Shown in pieces: positions 35,675 to 46,624 of a DNA stretch of 64,000 nucleotides. Position numbers and translations under genes: made by a program. The notes under the pieces are model-generated. The model ran no database searches. It worked only from the letters and a program-made list of their open reading frames with translations, and was not told the origin of the DNA. Each line of letters begins with the position of its first letter. The stretch's first letter is position 1. Source of the stretch: Megalobrama amblycephala (taxonomy: Eukaryota; Chordata; Actinopteri; Cypriniformes; Xenocyprididae); the NCBI RefSeq assembly GCF_018812025.1, contig NC_063050.1, positions 14,100,983 through 14,164,982 on the forward strand, written 5' to 3'.

Positions 35675-37092
35675 TTCACATAAAATATTGACTACATCAA
35701 TCTCCTGCAAAAGCTGGTTGGATTTCTGGTACACTATGACTGCAATCTCTTCATTTTGAGGGATGCTGCAAACAGGTGGAGGAAGAGATTCCCACACTCT
35801 GTCGAAAGGCTTCTCTCCACTGTGAATTCTCATGTGTCTCTCAAGACTTTGACTCAATGTGTAGCTCTTTCCACACTCAGAGCAGGTGAAAGGCTTCTCT
35901 CCAGTGTGAATTCTCATGTGATTATCAAGGCCATGTTTCACAGTGAAACTCTTTCCACACTCAGAGCAGCTAAAAGGCTTCACTCGAGTGTGAATTTTCA
36001 TGTGTCTCACAAGGTTGTTTTTAATTGCAAAACTGTTCCCACATTGAGGGCAGACGAAAGGCTTCTCTCCAGTGTGAATTCTCTTGTGATCATCAAGGCC
36101 ATGCTTCACGGTGAAACTCTTTCCACACTCAGAGCAGACGAAAGGCTTCTCTCCAGTGTGAATTCTCATGTGATTATAAAGGCCATGTTTCACGGTGAAA
36201 CTCTTTCCACACTTGGAACAGGTGAAAGGCTTCGCTCCAGTGTGAATGTTCATGTGTCTCACAAGGTTTTTCTTCATTGCGAAACTGTTCCCACATTGAT
36301 GGCAGACGAAAGGCTTCTCTCCAGTGTGAACTCTCATGTGATACTCAAGGTTTCGTTTTACAGCATAACTCTTTCCGCATCGAGAGCAGGTGAATGGCTT
36401 CTCTCCAGTGTGAATGGTCATGTGACTGTCAAGGCTTTGTTTCACTGTGAATCTCTTTCCACACTGAGAGCAGGAGAAAGGCTTCTCTCCGGTGTGAATT
36501 CTCATGTGACTATCAAGCTTTTGTTTTATTGTGAAACGCTTTCCGCACTCAGAGCAGATAAAAGGCATCTCTCCAGTGTGAGTTCTTATGTGAATCTCAA
36601 GGTTTCGTTTCACTCTGTAACTTTTTCCGCATAGAGAGCAGGTGAAAGGCTTCTCTCCGGTGTGTGTTCTTATGTGATGCTTAAGGTGTTTTAGTTGTGA
36701 GAAGCTCATCCCACACTGAAGACAGGTGAAAGGCTTCTCTCCAGTGTGAACTCTCATGTGAATTTTAAGGCTTTGTTTGGCTTTGAAACTCTTTTCACAT
36801 TGAGGGCAGGTGAAAGGCTTCTCTCCAGTGTGGCTTGTCATGTGATATTTAAGCTGTCCTTGTTGTGCGAAACTCTTTCCACACACAAAGCAGGAGAAAG
36901 GCTTTTCTCCAGTGTGAATTCTGATGTGAACCTCAAGGCTTTGTTTCACTGTGAAACTCTTTCCACACTGAGGGCAGATAAAAGGCTTTACTCCAGTGTG
37001 ACTTCTCATGTGCTGCTTAAAGCTTGCTTGATTGGTGAAATGCACCCCACATTGATGACAAGTGATATAATCTTCGTTCAGTTCATTCCGAT
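35645..37092 (-). CDS. ZNF-4 last exon: 15-finger C2H2 zinc-finger protein (class I)
   Basis: Acceptor TTTATTTTTAG just above 37092; AT completes a Tyr codon with the first exon. The spliced product is 514 aa: RNELNEDYIT leader, 15 intact C2H2 fingers at residues 44-456, and a tail at 457-514. The tail matches ZNF-3 up to VVNI and then continues with LCEVPNVGSGRA, partly encoded by the insertion at 35408-35674. Fingers 11, 12 and 14 share the helix FTVKHGL, a local expansion not seen in ZNF-3. The first finger has GVHF where ZNF-3 has GMHF, so no Met codon lies there. Predicted nuclear DNA-binding protein; target unknown. Confidence 0.93.
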
Positions 37093-38749
37093 CTAAAAAT
37101 AAACATAAAAAAAAAAATCAATGTCAAAACTCAAGGAAAATAAATGCGAGATAGCCAAAGTAATAGATCTGCAACACAGACCGTGACATAGGGATGGCAC
37201 TGAAGAAGTTTTTACCGGTATATAAAACAACAGCAGTATTAGCAGTACCACTCAGGGGAAGGGCGGATTTGGAATATATGCTCGCTTTTCACTTTATCTT
37301 TTGAATTTGCTATTACGGGTGCTCTGTGTATAGGCCTATAAGTCATGTGCATCAGGGTATCTATATTCGGGGTATTGAAATCACTTTTGAATGCGTGCTC
37401 ACTTTTCACTTTTGCATTCGCGATCACATGTATTCTGTGTATAGGGGGTGGCAGTACTGACTGCACATTTTACAAGATAAGACATTTGTCAGTGACGCTC
37501 AGGATCTGTTGCACACCAAATCCTCCGCCATCGTCCTGTCAGTCATCTCTCCTTACTGATCATGTGATAAGTGAAATCTGACTCCTGCTGCACTGTGCAG
37601 TGTGTGCTGTATGGACAAGAGCAAACACTTTCAGTTTATAATTGAAGCATCCGCTGTGCAACTGAACTAAATAGTTTTTATTTCTATAAAAAAAATCTAA
37701 ACAACAGGGGGTTTTTTTTGACATTCAAAAGGTTATATCTCTCATTCTAATGTGCTTGCTATTAAATCTGGTAAGACTTATACAAGGTTATTATCTTTTA
37801 GATGAAATTTGCAATAGCATTTCCTAAGAAAAACTTTATTTTCTACATATATAGTGTGGCGGTACTGTTCTCAGTTTTTGATTGCAGTGAAAATAAAGAC
37901 TTCACTATCAAAATTACTGTAATTTTTTTTTTGCAGTATTCGACTTGTTGCTAGGTTGATTTATAGTGGACAAATTTGTTGTGCAAGTTTTAAGTCAATA
38001 TAGGGGTAGGATTATAAAATGAACTAAAATTTTAATGTCCTTTTATTTATTTGGAGAGTACCTATAGATGTGTAATAAACAGGATAATATACTGTAATTT
38101 GTTTGAAGGGATGTAGTATCATCCTTAAGGCAAATATTTTGTGATGAAGACCAGCTGACTAACATTATCATCAGATGGTTTAAGCCTCATTGGGACACAT
38201 TCACTGCACAGAGAGAGAAAAAATACTACCATATCCATTTTAACCATTCACAAAATTCAGTACTTTTAAAAATGATTTTATGTGAAGTGAAGTACATTAA
38301 CTTCACAATCACAAGTTCATTGTGTTTATAGTATGCAAGAAATAGATACAATTCAACACTATGTCTATTACAATGGAAAATTTGGCAACCTGGGAAAAAA
38401 ATGCTGTCAATGAAGAAAAATGTTTTGCTTGCAAAGTGATGTCGTTATGTTTTTGTTTTTTAACTAAGAAGGATTAATTATCAGTTATCCAAGCAAAGAA
38501 CTTTTTTTCTGCTGCACTTGGCTTCTCTTGTTTCAATCAGCTAATTTAAAAAATATTATAATATCCAAGTTACTCTGACAAATCCCCAACTATTGTGGTC
38601 AGCTGAACATCTGAAGTAATCACCTTTCTAGGTTTTATAGGCATAAATCATTTGACACACTTGGCTGTATTAGTCACGAACAACAACAGAATTAACAAAT
38701 TCATTGTTATCATATCTGAGTCTTTGTAACTGATAAATAACCAACTTAC
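37093..38749. other. ZNF-4 intron
   Basis: Short form of the class I intron with no large transposon. It serves as the empty-site reference for the insertions in unit A. No ORF of note. Confidence 0.65.
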
Positions 38750-38846
38750 ACTGTGTTATATCGTTCTGTTTAAGACTAGTCGACTGGCAGGTTTCCGTCT
38801 TGACATCTGGTGCCTGTGTGGTCTGGTTGTTTTCATGCTGCTCCAT
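38750..38846 (-). CDS. ZNF-4 first coding exon (MEQ/NQTT module)
   Basis: 97 nt, same sequence as the ZNF-3 first exon, 32 residues plus one base, donor ACACAGT|GTAAGTTGG. An in-frame TGA lies three codons 5' of the Met. Two near-identical first exons feed finger arrays that differ, so the pair may bind different DNA under similar control. Confidence 0.8.
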
Positions 38847-38959
38847 CTTTCCTGATCAAGTTTATTTCGCAGATAGCTCTCTATCAGTCTGTTTTGATTC
38901 ACTATATTCTCTAATCGAGACTCTACATCCGAAGCTGGTTTGCTTTGAAATTACTGCAG

Positions 38960-39165
38960 CTTTAATGTAGTGATCGGCGCTTTAAAAACACTGCCTCATG
39001 AAGATCCGAAACGTAACCGCTTCTTTTGTTTCGAATCAGTGATTCGGATCGCGAATCAATTATTCGGATCGCGAATCAATCTGGCCAAGTCACGTGATTT
39101 CAGCAACGAGGCTTCGTTACGTCATATATACTGGTTCACCATTAGAGGGCGTTGATCTGATGAAC
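38960..39165 (-). promoter_or_regulatory. Class I upstream module of ZNF-4 (intact form)
   Basis: Contains TAGTGATCGGCGCTTTAAAA, a tandem pair of ATTCGGATCGCGAATCAAT units, CACGTG (39091-39096), CAGCAACGAGGCTTCGTTAC and ACGTCA (39119-39124). It starts about 115 bp from the ATG. The same string of words forms the core of the MITE at 51362-52126. Promoter role inferred. Confidence 0.55.
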
Positions 39166-39847
39166 CCATGGAAATGCCGATGTAAAATTTGAAGTAAAAA
39201 AAATGGATAAATACATTAGAAATATAAAGTGGTGAGTGACACACTGACCAGAATAGTTTGTTACTAATGCTAGGAAAAACAGCTGAATAATCATTATCAT
39301 GAGAACAAAATCTGTATTTTTCATGGCTGTTATATTCTTTTTTTTTTTATCACATATGCACCTTGTAGGTGATCTATAATGGATGACTTTATTTCTGCAT
39401 TGTGGAACAAAGGAAGATATTTTGATGAATGTTTCAACTGATTTTGTCCATACAGGTCATGTAGAAAACAGAAACACTTTTCATTCAGTACTTTATGTAC
39501 TGCTTAATACATTGCCTGTTTGTACAAAAATAGTTCAACATAAGCTAATACTATTTAAATACCAAAAAAAATTGGGGTCTACATATTTTAATCAGGTTTA
39601 TTTCGATAAACATGACACCAAAGAACATTAATATTACATGAGTTTTTACTGTTATAAAAAGATTTTGTAAGCATAAGTGAAACTGAAGGTGTTCGAATAA
39701 ACACAAAACACATCATTGTCATCTGAGAATCCGACCAATCGTGATGTATCTGTGTCATCATCAGAGCTTGTGCAGCCGCTCTGGAGAACCTGTTCAAAAT
39801 AAACCAGACGGCTGCTCTTGAAGTAAAAATACTGTAAAAATACACAC

Positions 39848-41069
39848 TGATGTCTATGGAATAGGTAATAATGACAGAAAATAAAATTTCAAACATAATT
39901 TGACTTGTTAAAATAAGTATCAAGTATACTTTATTATTGCAGCTCATTAGGCCACAGACTGTTACTGTTACAGACTGTAGAGACTGTTTATTGCTGGTCA
40001 GTGGTGACATAAATGCCTTTACACAATTTAAACTGCATATTGTTATACTAGGATCTGAGGTGGGTCAGAACAGGCATAATTTTGTCTGCCTTTAATGCTT
40101 AATTGCATCCTTACACAGAATTTTAAGCAGGCACAGAGCAGCCTTAACTCAGCTGAAAGTGGGGTCCACGACCAATAGCCAGGGAGTCCGCACAATAATT
40201 TGCTATAGCATTTTTTCCAGACTATATGTTCAGGGGTGCACATAACTTTTTTGGTCTGGTTCTCAAGGGAGCACCTGGAGATGTTGCTTGGTACTCACAC
40301 TTTACGCGACACACTTATCCTAAAAGCTGTCCTCATCACTTTCCTCCTCACTGCTCTTCTCACTATCTTCTTTTCTCTCGAACATGGTAGATGATGATAA
40401 TGATTTTTTTTATTTTACTACAATTAATGACACAGACAACAGCAAGAATATTAGGCTGCTGTCACTTTAAGAAGGAAAGCACAGACTGAATAAATGACAC
40501 ACACATCCGGTTTCTTTCGCAACTGCTCACTTATGAAATAACCGAGAGAATACTTGCCGAGACAGGTATTTTGACATCATTCTGTGTGTATGTGTCTGTT
40601 AAAGCGCATGTAAACGTGAAAGAGGAATTAATTCGGTGTTCGAGCGCTGTCTGTCTCCCTCTCTCTCTCTCTCTCTGAGTGCGTGCATTTTGGGTGTGTG
40701 AGGCTATGTGCACAGATAACAGCTCGCGAGTCACAATTTTTGCCTCTTTTTCCACTTTTAAAATCCTTTGAATGTGTTAATTGGCATGGCAAAACACATC
40801 CAAATTTCACTCTATTATGGTTAAAGTTAGCAGTTAATCCACGAATCACATGCGTGCCGAACCGTTGGACCTTAACCATATTAACTGCGATCCGTTGCAC
40901 ACCTAATAATTAAAGAACACTGTGACAAGCAGGGTGGGCGAGAGCCGTGAGGGAGAGCGCGAGTGTCAGCTGCACATTGCACCGGTCTCAAGCGATTTAT
41001 TAACAGGTGGGATGGAGAGCTCGCTACCGTGCTCCTGGGTCGAGGTGGGAGGTGGTTATTTATATACAG
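39848..41069. other. Spacer between unit B and the ZNF-5 region
   Basis: No gene recognised. Holds a CT-rich microsatellite near 40653-40676 and AT-rich unique sequence. Confidence 0.4.
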
Positions 41070-41192
41070 TAGTCAACATTTGAAGTGGATAAAAAAAGTT
41101 CATGAAAGTTGTGCTAAGAACTAAGTTGTCCTAAGAAAAAGGTTTTAGGACAACTTTAATGAAAGATTTTGATCCACTTCAAATGTTGACTA
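41070..41192. mobile_element. 123-bp palindromic MITE with TA ends
   Basis: TAGTCAACATTTGAAGTGGA at one end and its complement at the other; the inner part also folds (AAGTTGTCCTAAG / TTTTAGGACAACTT). TA at both edges fits a Tc1/mariner-type insertion. Confidence 0.75.
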
Positions 41193-41562
41193 TATATTAA
41201 AGTTGTGTGTAACGTTGTGTTTAACGTTCGCTGGTTCCCGCCTCCTTCTTCCCGTATCTATGAACTACGTTACATACACACTTATCATCATGAATGCTAT
41301 CTTACCATACCAGAGATGGAGAAAAATCCTACTCCAGTAAATAAACGTTTCCCTGTGAACCGGTCCACAAAAATGTTGGTACTCAAAAGCACTTCACTCC
41401 ATGTTTTCTGGTACGCGTTGTTTATTTTTTACTGCGCATGCGTACCTGTGTACCACTTATGTGTACCCCTGTATACGTCACCTTTTTTGTATCATCTGAA
41501 TCGTGCTGCGACTTAAAGTGACTTATATAATGCATTTAACATAAAATAAGCAAAACCTAGAC

Positions 41563-42062
41563 ACTAAAAGGGTTAGTTCACCCCAAAATGAAAATTCTGT
41601 CATTAATCACTCACCCCTATGTCGTACAAAACCCGTAAGCCTTCATTCATCTTTGGAACACAAATGAATATGAAATCTAACAGCTCTTTGTCCTCCCATA
41701 GACTGCCTTTGCAACTTGATCTTTGATGCTTCAAAAAGTTCATAAAGAGATCTAACTAATCCACATGAATTGTCGTTTTAGAGACTCGATCGATCAACCG
41801 AACTTGAATAACACAAGAACGAACCTCTTCCAGAAGCTCAAACCTGCTGCGTAACACACGAGAATGAACCTCACTAGTTACGAAGCATGTTTGAGCTTCC
41901 GGAAGAGGTTTTTTCTTGTGCGTTATTCATGTTCGGTTGAGCATTTGTTTATGTTCGCTAATCAATGTTTATATGTGAGTAAAAGCCTAAATTAAATCTG
42001 TTAATTATAAAAAGCGATTGAGTTTCTTCAGAAAATTTGGACTAAACCACTCAAATCATATG
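41563..42062. mobile_element. Left half of a GTTAGTTCACCC-type MITE
   Basis: Starts GGGTTAGTTCACCCCAAAAT; inner arms around GAACCTCTTCCAGAAGCTCA and TGAGCTTCCGGAAGAGGTTT form an inverted repeat near 41820-41910. Matching right-half sequence occurs at 52250-52965. Confidence 0.65.
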
Positions 42063-42194
42063 GTTTATTTTTTGACACACTCCGGAAATACGTTTGACGA
42101 GAGACGAGATTTTGAATGTAAACATAGACCCTTTGAACAGTTTTGAATCATGTCTTACATTTATTTGTATGACCATAAATGCTCTCTGTCTCAA

Positions 42195-42331
42195 TTGGCA
42201 AGCTAACTGATTAGCCTGCTAGTTATGTAATCATCAAGCAGGTAATAACCAGCCAAACTGAACACTATGAACTGGTCACTGACTGACTGTTCATCAAGCA
42301 TCCATCCATCCATGGCTGTGCATATGCTGAA
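42195..42331. repeat. 137-bp direct repeat, copy 1
   Basis: Nearly identical to 49082-49218. It interrupts a 3' flank that ZNF-5 shares with ZNF-6 (which reads CAATAAATGAGTATTTTAAG across this point), so it is an insert of unknown type. Confidence 0.75.
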
Positions 42332-42645
42332 AGTATTTTACGTTCCTTTTGTTACTATAAGGTAAAAATCCAAATGCTCACACATACACACACACACAAA
42401 AACATATAACTTCTAGTGCTAACTGGACATCACAGCCTATTCATCAAACAAAAAAATGCAACCAAACATAGAAAAAGTGGTAGCATTTTATTTTACAGTC
42501 CTGTTTCAAGTGTACATATGTTGTAGTAATGAGAATACGGAAACATTGGGATTAGTAGTGAATGAGAGAGGAGCCCAATGTCAGTTTAATCACTGTTATA
42601 ATTATGAGGGGGTCCTTGGATAATTTTCTAGTCTGTAAGGGGTCC

Positions 42646-42905
42646 CCATATGTACTCTGCTCAGAGTACATATGGTCCCTCTCTAAATAGTGTTAAAATA
42701 ACACTGAAACAGAGTTAAATTTAATGAGATAATTAAGCAATTAATTAAGTAATGATTGCGCATCAGTGATGAACACCTGCTGTTAACAAACAGAATCCGT
42801 GAAGAAATAAGAAAAAACAAGAACTACAAGTGACTTAAGTCACAGCCTTATTAATATGCTTAATTATCTCATTAACTTTAACACTGCTTCAGTGTTACTT
42901 TAACC
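42646..42905. repeat. Palindromes past ZNF-5
   Basis: 42646-42675 is a perfect palindrome, CCATATGTACTCTG / CT / CAGAGTACATATGG. About 42690-42905 is a MITE-like element whose ends, GTGTTAAAATAACACTGAAA and its near complement, flank inverted TTAATGAGATAATTAAGCA arms. Confidence 0.7.
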
Positions 42906-43387
42906 CTCAGGGGTCTGAGGATTTTTGGGGCCCTGGAGAAGTTTTGACATGCCCTGACATTTGTGCTTTTTTCAGTTGTTCATAAACATATTAATGGAAA
43001 AAGTGTCATTACATTGTATTCAGCACAAACTAGGCTACAATAAAATGTGAGGAACATGTATGTACATGTTTGTGTTTTTGAAGGAATAACGTTTATGCGT
43101 GGTTATTGAAAAAACAAAAACTTAAGTCACTGAAATAAAGCCAAAAAATATATATTAAATCTGTGTTCACAAGACTTCTGGGTATTAGAGGTTGTAGACT
43201 AGTTTTTTTGCTTCAAAATGAGGTAAAAATTATGCTGCCTGCTTGTTCATATAAAACAATAGAGAGATTTACATTTTCTAAAATATCTTTGGTCAAGAAA
43301 CACAGTATGCATGGAGGCGTGAATCATCATGAATAATGGGTGATTCTCACCTGAAAAGACAAAAGAATCGCATAAAGAGCTCTAATG
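42906..43387. other. AT-rich spacer
   Basis: No feature recognised. Confidence 0.4.
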
Positions 43388-43395
43388 ACCTGCAT

Positions 43396-43737
43396 TAGGG
43401 CTGGGCGATACATCGCATGCGATTGTCACGCGCATTTCGTCAGTAAAGCCGGTTCGCTGATTACCGCTAAATCACCATCACCTGCTTTCAAATGGAGCGG
43501 CATTTAATAAACAGAGCCGTAGTTCACTGATAAGCTACACAATATCGCGTTCATTATCGAAGGCGATTCATCTGCGATATGAACGCGATATTGCGTAGCT
43601 TATCAGTGAACTATGGCTCTGTCTAGTAAATGCCGCTCCATTTGAAAGCAGGTGATGGCGATTTAGCGGTAATCAGGGAACCGGCTTTACTGACGAAATG
43701 CACGTGACAATTGCATGCGATATATCGCCCAGCCCTA
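43396..43737. mobile_element. Foldback hAT-type MITE with ACCTGCAT target duplication
   Basis: 342 bp, almost perfectly palindromic: TAGGGCTGGGCGATA at one end and TATCGCCCAGCCCTA at the other, with arms of about 160 bp. Flanked by ACCTGCAT at 43388-43395 and 43738-43745, the 8-bp target size of hAT. Confidence 0.9.
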
Positions 43738-43745
43738 ACCTGCAT

Positions 43746-44576
43746 AAATAATGAGCTCTTTCAGTCAGGTAGGCTGTGAAAAAACCCTCTGTGATCATGT
43801 CTCAAGCTCATCATGGTGTAAATCAAACATACAGAAAAAAAACAGCAATACTGTGAAATATTATTACAATTTAAAATAATGGTATTCTATTATATTCTTT
43901 AAAATATAATGCATTTCTGTGATGCAAAGTGTCTGAACAGTTATGTTACCTCTATGGCATTTCATATAGGCTTTTAGCTTAAAAGCATGCACGTTTGGAG
44001 AAATATTGATGGATTCTCATGTTTATGTCAATTTTCTATACAGAGGAGTAATATTTCAATATTTATTGTCATCACAATGAGTGCTGGATACTGTGTTTTC
44101 AATTCATACTTGCAGCCGGAGGGCGCTCTGTGCACCTCTAGTCCACAAATTCATATAATGAAGAACAGGAACCAGGAACTAACGGCATGTCTTCTAGAGA
44201 TCGCTAACCATGGCTTTAACATCCAGATAAACACTTTTCAAGACAATAAATACACGATTGAGACAATGTATACAAGTATTGCCTCAGAATTTGCGTCTGA
44301 ATAGCGCTGGCTCCGTGGGCGTGTCCGCATTAGCGGATAATGAGCTGAATCACGGACTTCTGACATGGCTCTATTTTCATACAGATTACATAAACACAGA
44401 ATTTTTGTTTTCGATTTGACTTACACGATTTAAAACCTGACATTTCAACGTTTCTTTAGACACAAGTCTAATTTTTTTGTCATTAGTATTCACTAAGTTA
44501 CAGTTCATTTTCTGAGAACTATCAGATTGGACTTCGTTCAGAGGGAGACGAGAGATCACACATCATGTTAGTTTTC
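43746..44576. other. Spacer 3' of ZNF-5
   Basis: No gene recognised. A 105-aa plus-strand ORF at 43987-44304 has no recognisable domain and no second copy in the window, so I do not call it. Confidence 0.4.
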
Positions 44577-44582
44577 TTTATT
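44577..44582 (-). terminator. Candidate poly(A) signal of ZNF-5
   Basis: AATAAA on the minus strand, about 295 nt past the stop, in a segment (TTTATTTTACAAAAAG) that also occurs past ZNF-6 near 56172. Motif and position only. Confidence 0.35.
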
Positions 44583-44876
44583 TTACAAAAAGCACAACAT
44601 TTTGTTTTTACTCTGAGTGTACACAAATAAAAGAAGATATTCCACAGATTAAAATGGTGTATAACTCTTAATTGTATGTGCAACATTGTCGGAGTATTTT
44701 GAGTCTCTTTCACACTGGATAGAAAAAAAATGCGGTAGTCACGCCGGCGTGACCGCCGACCCGAGGGAGTTAACACTATAGAGAGGGAGGAGAGGATGTA
44801 CTCTAAGCAGAGCTGATTTAACTCTGGGGATTTTGTTGTGTGGCCCCAAAATGTTTGAGCACCCCCGCATTAGACC

Positions 44877-46159
44877 TTAGTCAGTGTTCTTTCCAGTGTG
44901 AATTCTCAGGTGTCTCTCAAGGCTTTGTTTCATTGTGAAACTCTTTCCACATTGAGAGCAGGTGAAAGGCTTCTCTCCAGTGTGAATTCTCATGTGTCTC
45001 TCAAGGCTTTGATTCACTGTGAAACTCTTTCCACATTGAAAGCAGGTGAAAGGCTTCTCTCCCGTGTGAATTCTCATGTGTCTCTCAAGGTTTCGTTTCA
45101 CTGTGAAACTCTTTCCACACTGAGGACAAATAAAAGGCTTCTCTCCAGTGTGAATTCTCATGTGATTTTCAAAATGTTGTTTCACTGTGAAATTCTTTTC
45201 ACACTGATGGCAGTTGAAAGGCTTTTCTCCAGTGTGAATTCTCATGTGAACTTTAAGGATTCTTTGTTCTGTGAAACTCTTTCCACACAGAGAGCAGGTG
45301 AAAGCCTTTTCTCCAGTGTGAATTATCATGTGTCTCTCAAGGCTTTGTTTCACTGCAAAACTCTTTCCACATTGAGGGCAGATGAACAGCTTCTCTCCAG
45401 TGTGAATCCTCATGTGACTCTCAAGGATTCTTTTCACTGTGAAACTCTTTCCACACTGAGAGCAAGAGAAAGGCTTCACTCCAGTGTGAATTCTCATGTG
45501 AATCTCAAGGCTTTGCTTCAATGTGTAACTCTTTCCACACTGAGGGCAGGTGAAAGGCTTCTCTCCAGTGTGAATTCTCATGTGATATTTAAGGTTGTGT
45601 TTCTCTGTGAAACTCTTTCCACACTGAGAGCAGGTGAAAGGCTTCTCTCCAGTGTGAATTTTAATGTGACTCTCAAGGTTGTGTTTCACTGTGAAACTCT
45701 TTCCACACTCAGAACAGATGAAAGGCTTCTCTCCAGTGTGATTTCTCATGTGAATGTCAAGGTTTTGTTTCATGTTAAAACTCCTTCCACACTGAAAGCA
45801 GGGGAAAGGCTTCTCTCCAGTGTGAATTCTCATGTGAATCTCAAGGCTTTGCTTCATTGTGTAACTCTTTCCACACTGAAAGCAGGTGAAAGGCTTCTCT
45901 CCAGTATGAATTCTCATATGATATTTAAGGTTTTGTTTCTCTGTGAAACTTTTTCCACACTGAGAGCAGGTGAAAGGCTTCTCTCCAGTGTGAATTCTCA
46001 TGTGTCTCTGAATGCTTTGTTTAAATGTGAATCTCTTTCCACATTGAGGGCAGGTGAATGGCTTTTCTCCCATGTGAATTCTCATGTGCTTTTCAAGGCA
46101 CACTTGCTTGGTGAAACATATCCCACATTGATGGCAAGTGATATAATCTTCTTCCAGAC
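44877..46159 (-). CDS. ZNF-5 last exon: 15-finger C2H2 zinc-finger protein (class II)
   Basis: Acceptor TTATTTTAG|GT; GT completes a Cys codon with the first exon. The spliced product is 458 aa: short LEEDYIT leader, 15 intact C2H2 fingers at residues 40-452, then TGKNTD and stop. It lacks the class I tail. Sister of ZNF-2 by leader, first two fingers, intron sequence and first exon. Fingers 11-13 ([30 protein letters not shown]) match the end of the ZNF-6 array. A poly(T) tract just above the acceptor looks like a strong polypyrimidine tract. Predicted nuclear DNA-binding protein; target unknown. Confidence 0.93.
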
Positions 46160-46624
46160 CTAAAATAAGCATTAAAAAAAAAAAAAAAAAATCAAAAGTC
46201 AAAAATCAATTCAAGGACAATAAAGGTTAGATATCCAAAGTTTTTCATTTGCAAAAGACGTCATTGTTTTATCTTTGACATACTAAAGGTTTAAATCTTT
46301 CATTCTCAAGTTTTTGCAATTAAATCTGGTAAGACTTTTAGATGCACTTTGCTATAGCCTTTTCCTCTATTAGACACTGTTAGGCTCAATTTACACCTGG
46401 TACTAACATTCATCTCATCTGCCTAGGGCTCCAAGATATGGAGATATGGACTTTTGTTTTTGCTGTAATATATTGCGATATGAAAAAAATTGGGATTTGA
46501 ATGATTTGGGTGAAACTCTAATAAGCTTATGGTTAACAGACTTTAAACATTTCCACTGTTTTTGACCAACTCAGTATGACTATAAAAAAATTATAATTTT
46601 ATAGTAATTTATTATTAAACATAT
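46160..46624. other. ZNF-5 intron, conserved start
   Basis: 46240-46380 aligns with the matching intron part of ZNF-2 and lacks its MITE. No ORF. Confidence 0.6.

Larger units (their letters stand above)
34440..39847. repeat. Segmental duplication unit B (holds ZNF-4)
   Basis: Compact copy of unit A (23700-34180). The 3' flank (34440-35390) includes the exon-like block at 34620-34760; then come the finger exon, short intron, first exon, promoter and upstream flank. Long near-identical runs indicate a fairly recent duplication. Confidence 0.85.

Noticed and set aside
40531..40755. Arg/Glu-rich ORF near 40650
   Set aside because: Produced by the CT/GA microsatellite.
44898..46163. Long plus-strand ORF (421 aa) opposite ZNF-5, and similar ones opposite the other finger exons (for example 56551-57579)
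   Set aside because: The 28-residue repeat ([20 protein letters not shown]...) is the antisense reading of the 84-bp finger unit, which happens to lack stops in that frame. No independent start, splice or domain support.
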